From positions 15,679,001-15,743,000 of the forward strand of contig CM060880.1 of NCBI GenBank assembly GCA_030762935.1: a DNA stretch of 64,000 bases, given 5' to 3'. The notes under the pieces were generated by a model. It made no database searches and was not told where the DNA came from. It was given only the letters and a program-made list of their open reading frames with translations. The DNA comes from Hymenopus coronatus. Its lineage: Eukaryota > Arthropoda > Insecta > Mantodea > Hymenopodidae. Every line of letters begins with the position of its first letter. The stretch's first letter is position 1. The position numbers were made by a program, and so were the translations under genes. Below, piece by piece: positions 22,755-32,661 of the stretch.

Positions 22755-23760
22755 TACAGGGGGCATCCAATAAATCCTTAGAAAATCCAAGAAACTACCT
22801 CGTAGCATCAAAACAAGTTTGTATTTAGACACCTTTATCTTTTGCTAGATGACAGATAAAGTTTCAGCTATATCCATCACGTGGTTTCGTTACCATTGGC
22901 GACTGAATCAGCAATCTTGTGCTTCTTTAGAAAGATGAAAAAAACGAGTTTCATGTCGTAATTAAACATTTCTATCTAAAAGGCTTAACATTGAAAAAGA
23001 TAAAAGCCAATTTAATGGAGTTCATGGCACATCTGCTCCTGTGTTTGCAACAATTTACAATTGGATAAATGAATTTAAATGTGGCCATACATCCACAAGT
23101 GATGAACATTGTTCCGGACATGTATTAGAAGTGACTTCCTCCAAAATTATTGACGAAATTCAGGATATGATTTTGAGTGATCAGCGAATCAAAGATCGCA
23201 AAATAGTAGAGGCTATAGGCATATCACAATTCTCAATTTTGCACCACAAATTAGATCTGACAAAGGTCTCAGCAAGATGGGTGCCGGTTTGCTCTCAATG
23301 GAGAATAAACGCAATCATATGATTGATTCGAAAGCTGCTTTGGCAGCTTTTTGTCACAATCCTGACGAATTTCTGCATTGATACATAACTGTAGAGAAAC
23401 ATGGATACACTATTACACTCCAGAGATAAAAGTACAGTCGAAACGGTGGGTTTTTAAAGGCAAAGAAGAAGATGGCAAAGGTGGTGAAAGCTGCAGACAA
23501 TGGCCTTGGTTTTTTAGGATGCACATGGAATAATGTACATTTATTTCTCGCAGAAAGGAAGAATGACAAATGGAGAGTCATCTGGCAAAGAAAAAGATTC
23601 TCTTCCATCAAGACAATGCAAGAGTGCACACCTGCACATGAGTTTATATTTATTTTTGTTTTCTTCTATAGAAATCATTCAGTGTTGCCCATTAATTAGC
23701 TACTTCTTCACAGACTGATACTTCCTCTGAAGCTTCTCAGCGGTTCTGTTGAAAATTGTC
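22755..23760 (+). pseudogene. Third mariner lineage: transposase pseudogene
   Basis: From about 22935 the plus strand reads KMKKTSFMS-type start, VIKHFYLKGLTLKKIKANLM, VHGTSAPVFATIYNWINEF, SDEHCSGHVLEVTSSKIIDE, QDMILSDQRIKDRKIVEAIG, KVSARWVP, ENKRN and NPDEFLH. At the first catalytic site the TVDETW motif is mutated (TVEKHG with a frame change). YYTPEIKVQSKRWVFKG and the second site FHQDNARVHTCT (about 23610-23640) are still legible. The PPYSPDLAP region is lost. It differs clearly from the intact mariner at the right edge. Confidence 0.8.
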
Positions 23761-24416
23761 TTTTTATCTGAATACACTTTGGAGCACTCAATTATTTCAC
23801 AGTATAGCAAACATTTCAAATTAGAAATAACACTTTAGAAACAGCTGACTCTGAAAATGCAAAATGTTATAAAGGTTTCAGAAAAACAAAACTTCAAACC
23901 AGTCTTTAATATGTATCAAGCTGGCCATGAACAATTCACAACTTAGCCTATATTAGCTTTTAAATCTGCTAACAGCAGAATAGCTATCTAAGAAATAGCC
24001 ATGTCATCCAACTTCTAATTATTTCAAGATAATTGTGTTCTGAGCTTGCACAATACACCCTTAGTTAATTAACTTTTTGTTAGTAACATAATTTTATGCA
24101 AACAGGCAACTACTTTTTCTCTTAAGAGATCTTATCAATATTAAATGCACAATCCTGCAAACAAAATGAAAGTTTAAATACAGAGGGTTCCCCTACTCTC
24201 TAATTCATTTGTCTTCCATGGTTATTTGTGGTTCACACTATTTTTCATACATTGATCTCCCTGACTTCCCATGACAATTGCAATTTTATTATGGGACTGT
24301 AAATTTTTTCCAAATGTCATTTAAAATGTTCCTTTTTTCAACTGCTTTCTTTTTTTTCCTTCTTTTTTTTTTGATTCCTTGAGAAACTGCATCATCTTTG
24401 AGCATCCCTTATATTT
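23761..24416. other. AT-rich intron DNA, nothing recognised
   Basis: No motif or repeat seen other than short T-runs at 24345-24372. Confidence 0.5.
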
Positions 24417-24838
24417 AGAGAGGTAGAGTCAGACTGAAAAATTCAATGCCATAGCCGGTATATGAACTATAGTCTCCTGGTCTCTGTCCAGTTGCTCTAA
24501 CCATTGAGCTACCATGGCAACATACCAACACAGCACTAAATTCTCCAACTGACTTCATTTTTCCTGGTAAACCACATGGAGACCTCAAATTATTTTGAGG
24601 CTCTATAGTTTAACCATTAGGTACTTTTGAAATTTGTAACTCACCATGGTTATCTCAAAATAATTTGAGATCTCCTTGTGGTTTTCAGGGAAAAATGGGA
24701 GTCAGTTGGAAAATTTAGTGCTGTGTTGGCACGTTGCCATGGTAGCTCAGTGATTAGAGCAACTGGACAGAGACCAGCAGATCTATGGGTCAAATACTTG
24801 CTATGGCATTGAATTTTTCATTTTTTCTACCTCTCTAA
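24417..24838. mobile_element. Palindromic tRNA-headed element (family F, complete)
   Basis: Two inverted arms of about 185 bp surround a spacer of about 55 bp. The outer ends are TTAGAGAGGTAGAGTC and CTACCTCTCTAA. Each arm carries a tRNA-like segment: TTGCCATGGTAGCTCAGTGA, TAGAGCAACTGGACAGAGAC and GGGTCAAATACTTGC on the plus strand in the right arm, with its inverse in the left. The inner ends pair through CTCAAATTATTTTGAG. Half copies occur at 4975, 6366, 26675 and 57900. It looks like a dimeric inverted SINE or a tRNA-capturing MITE. Confidence 0.8.
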
Positions 24839-25105
24839 CTCCTGTCCTGCAAACAATTGGTGTGGAAGAAACAATTCATCCACAGCCATTTGTTAGCATT
24901 GTATAGGTGATAGAAATCTTTTTGATGCTTTCATAGAACCTAATCAGCAGTAATTATACATTATTTTCAGTGTTTATACACTCACTAGTAATAGGAGGTA
25001 GATTGCTACATATACTGAACACCGTCTTTGCTTCTGGCAACAGTTGAACCAGAATAAGTATTAGCAGTAAGTTAGATAAAATAAAAACTTTATAACAAGC
25101 TTATC

Positions 25106-25450
25106 CTGTCGTCTCCTTAGCGCGGTGGTAGCGCAGCTGCTTACCAAGCGGGAGACCTGGGTTCGATCCCCAGTACCGGCGTGGGGATTTTTCCCCCGCT
25201 GGGAGACCTGGCCCGGGGTGCACTCAGCCTTGTAAGGTCCCTGGGGGGCCAATTGAGGAGCTACTTGATGGAGAAGTAGCGGCTCCAGGTCATGAGGACC
25301 GCATTAACCGGCCGGGAGGGATTCGAGGCGCTGACCACGTCTCACCCTCCAATACTGCACCCCATCCATGACGTCTGTAGTGGACAGAGATGGGGGACGC
25401 AGCGGCCGGGCGGTAGGCCAAGGTTCCCCGTGAGCTGTCGTGCCATGGCG
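25106..25450 (+). mobile_element. SINE family B copy 1 (GC-rich, recent)
   Basis: The tRNA-like head has the A box AGCGCGGTGGTAGCGCAGCT and the B box GGGTTCGATCCCCAG. A body of about 270 bp follows, with CAATTGAGGAGCTACTTGAT, GGACCGCATTAACCGGCC and CCGTGAGCTGTCGTGCCATG. A perfect 16-bp target-site duplication TTATAACAAGCTTATC flanks it (25090-25105 and 25451-25466). GC content is far above the surroundings, and it is about 90% identical to the copy at 30.9 kb, so it is young. Confidence 0.92.
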
Positions 25451-25466
25451 TTATAACAAGCTTATC

Positions 25467-26030
25467 AGAAAGCAAAATTGTATCAATACACACTAATATT
25501 CCAATCCAGCTGATGTCACAACACAGTTAAACAAACACTTCCACATCTGTGTCTTTCTTCTTTTATACCAAACTCACAAAAAGAGAATCCATGTGAAAAT
25601 TTTTACATTTTTTCTGAAAACTATTTCCCTGGCTTTTCGACTTATTTGAAACGTTTCCCTGACATTCCTCGACTTTCCAGGTGAGTGTGAACTCTGTTAT
25701 TTCACCATGAACATGCACTTTTGTGTCAGCATCAAAGAGGATGGAGGATTTTGTATGTTTTGTTAAAGAATCAGCAAGACAGGACTGTCCTAATTCTGTA
25801 GTTGTAGCCTGAGATTCCTTGCTCTAATAGCAGCAACCTGTAATCTATGTTTCATAAAGATAGCTATTAAAAACACTTGCCATCTCAAATAATTTTTTTC
25901 TTTCCTAATATCAAAATTTAAATATATCAGTATTCAACATATATGTTTACATTGTTTGCACTATCGTTAGTGAAATGTCACAGTTTTTTAAATTAAAGTA
26001 AACTATTAATAAATACAATATAATTGTTAC
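25467..26030. other. Intron 3 DNA, nothing recognised
   Basis: AT-rich, no repeats shared with other parts of the window that I can see. Confidence 0.5.
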
Positions 26031-26228
26031 CTGACAAATGGACTGTGGTCACGGAAGTAACTAAGGTAGGTTTCATCACGATACATGTATCGGAGATCAT
26101 TCTTACACCCAACTAAAAGAACTGGTGTTTGTGGGCAGAAGCGGCGTATCTCTGGATACCACATCACCTTGCAATTACGTAGCGAGACAGGGTTGGTGAT
26201 GGAGAAGCAGAGCAGAACCACGTCTGAC
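26031..26228 (-). CDS. RhoBTB: RhoBTB, third coding exon (residues 97-163)
   Basis: The exon completes Arg97 and continues with [13 protein letters not shown], then [19 protein letters not shown] and CKNDLRY (138-144), where Rho GTPases carry the TKxD G4 box. The altered G4 box is usual in RhoBTB proteins. The acceptor CTGACTGCAG and donor GTAACAATTA are both good, and the exon leaves in phase 2 with a split Arg163. After the G4 box the residues [19 protein letters not shown] correspond to the Rho insert region and are lineage-variable. Intron 2 is about 3.4 kb and holds SINEs and single-copy AT-rich DNA. Confidence 0.93.
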
Positions 26229-27775
26229 CTGCAGTCAGTAGAAATCACAAACTGAACACTGTGACACTCCTTTTTCCTGGCGCACTAAAATATGTATCTT
26301 AAGATAACTTACGGAAATGTTGAACTTCTGCTCACATACAGGCAGCACAATTTGCTAAAATATTCTCGCTCCTCGTCTAAACTTAGCAGCAGGAATCCTT
26401 GTGACATTATCACTAAGTTTCTGTACATTACACAGGGATTTCTGCTGCGAGAACATTTTTAACTTGTTGTACTGCCTGTTTGGGAGCAGAGGTCAATATT
26501 TTCAGCATTTATTTAAAGTAAGGACTCCAATTTCCTGGCGACTCTTGGATCTCTTGCGCAGTGAAGAGAAACCACAAGAGGATTACCTTATAGTTCAATG
26601 ACTTATATATAACACATTAATATGTAATTTACAAAAATACTAAACATAACCTTCAAACATAACATATTTATTAAAAAGATTGAATCAGACTGAAAACTTC
26701 AATGCCTAAGCTGGGATTTGAACCACAAATCTCCAGTTTCCATCCAGTTGCTCTAACCAACTGAGCTACCATAGCAAATGCTGGCACCAAATTTTTTGCT
26801 GCTTTAAGTTCATAAGTGCAGAACTAGTTGACAAACATGCTGGAATTTACCAAGAATATTTGCATTTTTGAAGTGGTATAATAATCGTAAGTGAACCATT
26901 TTTTCAGAGGGTTGGAAGTACAGAGATCGGGTGTTAATTTTTTAAAACATCTCCACCTTCGTGAATTGGATGGATTATAGCATACTTATTTCTGATAAAA
27001 AATTCCCTTGTAAAGTGAGTGGCTGTATATCCATGCTAGTGGCACACATACTTCAGCTTTTATTCTTTTATTATCCATAGATATATACTAATACAAGGAT
27101 AACTTGTCAAGTTTAAAGATAATAGGGATTCTGCAATTTGTGATTTATAAATAATACTGGAGTTTATTAATTTAAGCATACATTAATACATGATTTTAAA
27201 TAATTATCAATTCAGCAGCAGATAAATCTACAATAACTTAAATCTGGTCTTCTTAAAACAAACTTACTATGACAAATGAATTTATATTTTATAATCTGTG
27301 TTCAATGTAAGACATCCGTCTTATAGAATAAAAGCCAATATTGATAAAATGCCTTCTTAATTTCATTTTAACAATTATAAATACTTTTGTCTGCTCAGAC
27401 TAATCACCTGGTATACTATTATAAGTGACATAATAATTACAACTTGGCATGTACATCTTTGCCCATTTAGTTCCTTTGTTTATAATCGTAAGCTTTGCAT
27501 ATAAAAATGTTTTAAACTTACTGAAGTGAAACATACTTACTTTATAATTGCCTACCTACACAGAAAATGCCTTTTTGTAGCTTAAGAGACTATTATGGCT
27601 TCCCCCGCCCCCTTTCCTTTCTTTCTTTTGTAGTGAAGTTTTACCAAGGCTTTTACCTAATGTAATTTCATTACTTTTGTTTTTAGGATTATTTATTAAT
27701 ATTACTTATTAATGTGATTATAACCTTAGTATTGCAATTAATGTTTCACGCTCTGAGCAGTGAGCCATCATTGGC
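26229..27775. other. Intron 2 DNA with one family-F half copy
   Basis: 26675-26815 (minus) carries GATTGAATCAGACTGAAAAC, GATTTGAACCACAAATC and GTTGCTCTAACCAACTGAGC, one arm of the palindromic family F. The rest is single-copy AT-rich DNA. Confidence 0.5.
26675..26815 (-). mobile_element. Family F half copy
   Basis: The inverse of the tRNA-like head (GAGCTACCATAGCAAATGCT) matches the left arm of the element at 24.4 kb. Confidence 0.6.
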
Positions 27776-27785
27776 AACAAGCTGA

Positions 27786-28037
27786 AAGCCCGCCTGGGTA
27801 GTGTGGTGGTAGCGTGTCTGCCTCACATTCAAAAGGTTGTGAGTTCGAATCTCACTTAGGGTGAGTTACCCAAACAAGGTTTTTTTCGGGGTTTTCCCTT
27901 ATCCTGAGAAGACGAATGTCGAGTAACTTTAAGCTCCATGGACCCCGAGATCATTTGAGCATCATTTCACCAATTTCATTCATCATCCAATCTGACCAAC
28001 CACGTTAAAGAACGTTAAACTTAAAAAAAAAAAAAAA
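27786..28037 (+). mobile_element. SINE family A copy 3
   Basis: It has a complete tRNA-like head (GTAGTGTGGTGGTAGCGTGT, then GTTGTGAGTTCGAATCTCAC), the family-A body and an A-tail at 28022-28037. A perfect 10-bp duplication AACAAGCTGA flanks it at 27776-27785 and 28038-28047. Confidence 0.9.
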
Positions 28038-28047
28038 AACAAGCTGA

Positions 28048-28989
28048 GGAAGTTTGTAACTTCAGCATTCCTCTCCTAACATCAGCAGTTGCACCATTTT
28101 GTGTAGATAATAAAATAGGGGTCAGTTAAGCACAATAAAGGGTACAGTAAATGGTCATCTACAAAATCCATTGGTTTGTGATTGAGAATTTGATCATTTT
28201 AGTGTTAACTCACTGGTTTGATCATTGATAGAATGACTTTGTTTTCTACATCCCATGTGGATGAAAATACAATAGGTGCTGGCCTAAAAAGCCTAGACTA
28301 AGTTAGCTGCAAATGAAACAACAGCCTGTTTAACAATATTACATAACAACTCAATAATTTAAAACCAGCATGGAATGTAACATATAGCCATTAAGAGAGA
28401 AATTACTCAAAATCTGATAGGAGTGTTTGCCTAAGGTAACTGAAGTATGTAAATTTAAAGAAACAAGACTTATAGTTTGTCCTTCATTAAGGGACTATTG
28501 GATTTTAGAAATTTAATATAACATGGTATATGACTATTTAAATATTTTATATTTTTATACTGTTCTGTAATTTCAAAAGCTGTTTAACTTCTATTAGATC
28601 GAGATTAAATCAGGACAGCTGTATTAATATTTTTGTGTTTATTGAGTTTTTATGAATCAAAATATAAGAAATTTGAAAAAAAGAAACAAACAATAATTTA
28701 AATGTTTTAGAAGGTGGATTTTGGAGGACCAAAAACGAGATTTAAACAGCTATGAATTTTAGTATATGAATTAACATGAGTTATTAATGACCAAAACAGA
28801 TGACCAAAACAACAAGAGAATAAACCAGATTTTATTTTGTAAAGAGCAGGGATACTAATGGGTTTTAGGATTATTATCTTATATAATACCATGAGACAAC
28901 ATTAAAATGTGATAGGCTTTTTAATTCAACCATTGATACACAGCAGAAAGCGATAGAAAAAGAATATTAGCATGCTGTGCGGAATGTGT
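28048..28989. other. Intron 2 DNA, nothing recognised
   Basis: AT-rich sequence without motif, repeat or splice context. Confidence 0.5.
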
Positions 28990-29283
28990 CACAACCCTCC
29001 GTGGTCATGGGTAACAAAGGTTCCAAAGGTCCAGGACCAAGCCCAGCAGAGGGCAATGGATTTTTTTTTTTGGACATAAAAGCCCTTAGTACGGCTTCCT
29101 TCAGAAGGGAAGTAAAACTGTTGACCCCATGTCATAGATTTAACATAGCTATAAGAACCTCAAGTCTGATAAAGAGACCTTGGAGCAAAATTTAGTGATT
29201 TTTCTCGCCCACTATAGAAAGGGATGCTGAGAACCATAACAGTTAAAGAGGATCCATAAATAAAACGCAATTTAATTTCATGA
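28990..29283 (+). mobile_element. SINE family C copy 2 (old)
   Basis: The head is decayed (CCTCCGTGGTCATGGGTAAC). The body shows GCAGAGGGCAATGGATTTTT, CTTAGTACGGCTTCCTTCAG, AGAACCTCAAGTCTGATAAA and AGAGGATCCATAAATAAAAC. Confidence 0.7.
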
Positions 29284-29676
29284 TACCAGGGTCATTATTA
29301 CTTTGAGCAAGAAAAATTACGAAACCTGAAGTAACATGTGATACCTATGGACATTAAAAGTAAAGTGGTAAATAAATAAATTATTGTATCTATTTAATGC
29401 CTTAGCACCTATTGTGCCAAGCTCTAATCATAAGTGACACCTGGCAGCTGCTGTGATGTTATATAACTACATCATAACCTTCACATTACATAAACTAATT
29501 TATTCAAATTCCTACTCCCAGCCCTCTCATACAAAACACATCTGAAATAAATATGTTATTTCAACTGGAAGTACATATAAGCTGTAATAAGTACAAAATG
29601 ATTGCAGAAAGATATTTTATGATTACAATGTTACAAGAAATGTCTTATGTTCCTATTTTTCTTCAATACTACAAAC
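29284..29676. other. Intron 2 DNA, nothing recognised
   Basis: AT-rich DNA running to the donor of RhoBTB exon 2. No repeat or gene seen. Confidence 0.45.
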
Positions 29677-29780
29677 CTGCCGTATGCAAACCGCCTGTCC
29701 TTTTCATGATCACCAAAAGTGTCCCAAAGTCGAAGAGACACATTCACTCCATCAACCACTTCCCAAGAACGCTCCAGCAC
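29677..29780 (-). CDS. RhoBTB: RhoBTB, second coding exon (residues 63-97)
   Basis: The exon reads [19 protein letters not shown] then [15 protein letters not shown] (residues 63-96), plus two bases of a split Arg codon. DTFGD at 82-86 replaces the classical DTAGQ of the G3 box. That change is typical of RhoBTB and goes with poor or absent GTP hydrolysis in the family. The acceptor is TTTTGTGTAG before GTGCTGG, and the donor is GTTTGT after GGCAG. The entry phase (0) matches exon 1 and the exit phase (2) matches exon 3. Intron 1 is 1714 bp and holds a family-G composite with a nested SINE. Confidence 0.93.
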
Positions 29781-29853
29781 CTACACAAAACAGAAGGTCC
29801 TGCTTATTAACCCAGAAAGATAAACAACAACAAAATTCAAAAGCAAAATCTAT

Positions 29854-29968
29854 AAATACCAAGTTTGGTGTGATATATTGATTTTCAGGAAAATCTTCCC
29901 TCCCCAAACTGCCACTTAATGGAAATAAGGCAATTGTTTCTTATTTTCTCCAAAATGGCTCTAAAAAT
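29854..29968 (+). mobile_element. Family G internal fragment
   Basis: ATACCAAGTTTGGTGTGATA, then TCCCCAAACTGCCACTTAAT and TCCAAAATGGCTCTAAAAAT, matches the centre of family G. Confidence 0.55.
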
Positions 29969-29984
29969 TTGACAACTGACATCT

Positions 29985-30150
29985 ATACTATATTATTAAA
30001 AGAGACAATTTGCTTGTGTATGTTCGTATGATCTGGGAGAATTAATTATGCACCTGATGTTAGTGCAGCCTTGTGGTCACTCTGTCACACTGTTGTCAAT
30101 ATCTCACTATTGTCCATGTCCAGCAGCTGCGCTACCAAAACTACTAACAT
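29985..30150. other. Possible Helitron-type 5' end
   Basis: ATCTATACTATATTATTAAA at 29984 resembles the AT-rich TCTATACTATATTAAAA-like start seen at many Helitron 5' ends. No 3' hairpin with CTRR and no Rep/helicase frame is seen, so the call is weak. Confidence 0.25.
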
Positions 30151-30590
30151 CTGACATCTATACAAATAACTGAAACATCTAGTGCTAAACTTACTTAAAA
30201 TAATTCATGTAATTGCTCCATTATATGTATTTTGTTTACAAGTCACAATCACTACACTCACTCATCTAATTTTCATAATTCTCTCACCATTGAAAAGCCT
30301 AATACGCTCTGATGAACAGGGGGCTATAAACCATCTAATTTCTAATTTCATTTCATACATTACTAAAAATTAAAAAGGATTAACAAAGCTTCTGTCTGTA
30401 ACTATGAACACTTTGGAGCTATAAAAATTCATGCTTGCAAAGAAAACCATAACATTTAGTTGAGAATGGCATGGAGTAGAAAATAGTTGTTGTTAAACCA
30501 TAGAATATAAAAGTTGCTGCACAGAATTCCTTGTAATGAAGGAAGCTGGTTACAATTTATCGCAAGGAATATACACAAATAGCCAAAGAC

Positions 30591-30752
30591 TGCCTCCATG
30601 GTTAAGTGGTCAGCAAGCTCATTTCTCACCTGGGGGTCCCAGGTTTGATTCCCAGCTGGGGCGGGGAATTTTCTTTAATCCAAATTATTCCATATCCCTT
30701 TCAGAGTTCCGAAGTATGAATAAGAGAGTGACTGTGCATGTGTTTAATGATT
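30591..30752 (+). mobile_element. SINE family D copy 2
   Basis: The tRNA-like head CATGGTTAAGTGGTCAGC with B box GGTTTGATTCCCAGC is followed by TGGGGCGGGGAATTTTC and GAGAGTGACTGTGCATGTG. It ends where a family-G copy begins. Confidence 0.65.
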
Positions 30753-30753
30753 T

Positions 30754-31290
30754 AAAAATCTAAAGTGTTCCATTCACACGACTTTCTCTTCATCTCTGCA
30801 ACAAATTATTGTTAAAAAGCGTATGCTTCTATTTACTTCATGCTATTCGAGAAAAAAATAATAGAAATAGTCTTATTACTTGCTTCCTAGTAAGTAGAAT
30901 TGAAATAAGGGAGTTACTCCATGGCACGACAGCTCACGGGGAACCTTGGCCTACCGCCCGGCCACTGCGTCCCCCATCTCGGTCCACTACAGACGTCATG
31001 GATGGGGTGCAGTATTGGAGGGTGAGACGTGGTCAGCGCCTCGAGTCCCCCGGCCGGTTAATGCGGTCCTCATGACCTGGAGCCGCTACTTCTCCATCAA
31101 GTAGCTCCTCAATTGGCCCCTCAGGGACCTTACGAGGCTGAGTGCACCCCGGGCCAGGTCTCCCAGCAGGGGAAAAATCCCCACGCCGGTACTGGGGATC
31201 GAACCCAGGTCTCCCGCTTGGTAAGCAGCAACGCTACCACCGTGCTAAGGAGACGACCGAAATAAGGGAGTACCATAGGTTAAAGTGATA
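30754..31290 (-). mobile_element. Family G right part, split by a family-B SINE
   Basis: AAAATCTAAAGTGTTCCATT starts the inverted right end. Matching continues to GAAATAAGGGAGT, is interrupted by the SINE, and resumes GAAATAAGGGAGTACCATAG up to about 31290. There it meets a plus-oriented right end. Confidence 0.8.
30915..31258 (-). mobile_element. SINE family B copy 2, nested in family G
   Basis: Inverted copy of the 25.1-kb SINE: CATGGCACGACAGCTCACGG at its 3' end, and GGGATCGAACCCAGGTCTCC with GCTAAGGAGACGAC at its head. A 13-bp duplication GAAATAAGGGAGT (30902-30914 and 31259-31271) flanks it. The same bases occur uninterrupted in other family-G copies (for example near 52187), proving insertion into G. 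In the head a base is missing in GGTAAGCAGCAACGC. Confidence 0.92.
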
Positions 31291-31344
31291 ATTTGTTGCA
31301 GAGTTGTAGAGAAAGTCATGTGAATGGAACACATCAGATTTTTT
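31291..31344 (+). mobile_element. Family G right-end fragment
   Basis: ATTTGTTGCAGAGTTGTAGA, then GTCATGTGAATGGAACACAT and CAGATTTTTT. It is fused tail-to-tail with the inverted copy on its left. Confidence 0.75.
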
Positions 31345-31470
31345 CACTTCTACTTACAAGGGACCAAGTAATAAGGACAATTTCTCTTGATGTTTATATC
31401 GATTAGCATGAAGTAGATAGAAGAATAAGCTTATTAACAATAATTTGTTACAGAGATGTAGAGAAGGTAT
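31345..31470 (+). mobile_element. Second, tandem family G right-end fragment
   Basis: CACTTCTACTTACAAGGGAC follows directly on the previous CAGATTTTTT and runs to GAGATGTAGAGAAGGT. The same tandem arrangement recurs at 42920. It ends about 25 bp from the donor of the first RhoBTB coding exon. Confidence 0.7.
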
Positions 31471-31494
31471 AATTTTATGTAAATATGTTCTCAC

Positions 31495-31680
31495 ATCTTT
31501 GTATATCCTGTATTGGTCGATGGCCCACACAGTTGGCACATGGGTGGTCAGCAGTTGTGACAGCGATACATGTTTGTTGCAAGCCCTGGCACATATGAGG
31601 CGAGTCTTGCCAACTGCTGTATCTCCCACCACCACACATTTGACCAGTTCCTGATGAGGTTGTTCATTATCCATTATCAT
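31495..31680 (-). CDS. RhoBTB: RhoBTB, first coding exon (residues 1-62)
   Basis: This exon encodes the start of a RhoBTB protein, an atypical Rho-family GTPase fused to BTB domains; family members act as Cullin-3 ubiquitin-ligase adaptors in the cytoplasm and on vesicles. The P-loop GDTAVGKT is at residues 19-26, followed by RLICARAC and the switch I-like stretch [12 protein letters not shown] (47-58), both strongly RhoBTB-like. The exon ends in phase 0 after KD at a GTGAGA donor (31494-31489). An acceptor, TTTGTTTCAG, lies just upstream, so the exon begins at 31702 with 22 bp of 5' UTR and the transcript must have an upstream non-coding exon. An in-frame TAA nine bases before the first ATG fixes the start; a second ATG two codons later is the alternative. 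A fragment of repeat family G ends about 25 bp inside intron 1. Identity is near certain; the exact start is less so. Confidence 0.93.
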
Positions 31681-31687
31681 GAGCCAT
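31667..31687 (-). promoter_or_regulatory. Upstream ORF overlapping the RhoBTB start codon
   Basis: An ATG at 31687-31685 opens a six-codon frame (ATGGCTCATGATAATGGATAA including stop) in another frame. It runs over both candidate RhoBTB start codons (31680 and 31674) and ends at 31667. An overlapping upstream ORF usually lowers initiation at the main start. That effect is inferred here, and it matters only if this 5' UTR is present in the mature transcript. Confidence 0.45.
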
Positions 31688-31900
31688 TATCTAGGAAGCA
31701 CCCTGAAACAAACACAATAGTGCAGTTGAGCTGATGAGTTTCACTGAGGGCAGGTTCTTTTAGGCACTTAAGAGCTTTAAATCTCTAAACATTTTATTAC
31801 CCTAGTTCAACACAAATTCACCTTTATGTGACTGATGGCACAAAGTAGCAAGGAAAACATTCAGTTTGTATTTTTAAAACAGTTACATGTGAAACCCTTT

Positions 31901-32661
31901 TTACTTTCTCTACATGTACCCTGTACATAGTGCATAGAGAAGGTATCATACTCCAACCAAACATTTTATACCGATATTTCACAGGAAATACACTGTATCT
32001 AAAAAAGAAAGCATTTTTAGAAAAAGGTGTGTGTTTATGTGCATGTCCATGTATCTGTGAACACGATAACTCAAAAACAAAATGTCTGTAAAATATCAAA
32101 CTTGGTATTTAATTTTACTATCTTCCAGGGATGATACACACAGATTTTGAGAAAAATCCCCCCAGCCTGAACTACCCTTTACATAGAAAAAATTTTGAAA
32201 ATGTTGATTTTCTCAAAAATAGCTCTATTTTGATTAAAATATTGTAAGATATTTACTGCCCGCCTGGGTAGGTGGTGGTAGCATGTCTGCCTCATATTCA
32301 ATAGGTCATAAGTTCAAATCTCACTTAGGGTGAGTTACCTGGATAAAAGTTTTTTTCGGGGTTTTCCCTTATCCTGAGAAGACAAGTGTTGAGTAGCTTT
32401 AAGCTCCATGGACCCTGAGATCATTTGAACATCATTTCACCAATGATATGACCAACCAGGTTAAAGGACGTTAAACAAAGCAAAAAGAAAAAAAAAAAAT
32501 ATTTACATAGCAAATAAAATGTAAATCTTGAATTTTCTGGGAATAGCCTCTAAAGACCTCTTTATTCTGGATTAATTATTGCTATATTTTGCCTAACTGG
32601 TAAACCATGAGACATAAACAAAACTTTACTACACAAAAAATGTAGATCATGTTAAAACACA
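31901..32661 (+). mobile_element. Family G copy 5, left three quarters, split by SINE A
   Basis: It begins TTACTTTCTCTACATG with a diverged hairpin and runs to GTTAAAACACAC, with SINE family A inserted at 32257-32500. Confidence 0.8.
32257..32500 (+). mobile_element. SINE family A copy 4, nested in family G
   Basis: Head GTAGGTGGTGGTAGCATGTC and ATAAGTTCAAATCTCACTTA, family-A body and an A-rich tail. The short duplication ATATTTAC flanks it (32249-32256 and from about 32499). It splits the GATATTTACATGRCAAATAA block of the host family-G copy. Confidence 0.85.

Noticed and set aside
24720..24800. tRNA gene within the palindromic element
   Set aside because: A and B box-like sequences exist but the acceptor and anticodon stems do not pair, and the segment is part of a repeated element.
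25106..25200. Functional tRNA gene at the SINE B head
   Set aside because: Promoter boxes are good, but the segment is the head of a 345-bp retroposon with target-site duplications and a second copy at 31.2 kb.
29985..30010. Confident Helitron call
   Set aside because: Only the AT-rich 5' end-like sequence is present; no 3' hairpin with CTRR and no Rep/helicase frame, so it is listed only as a weak possibility.
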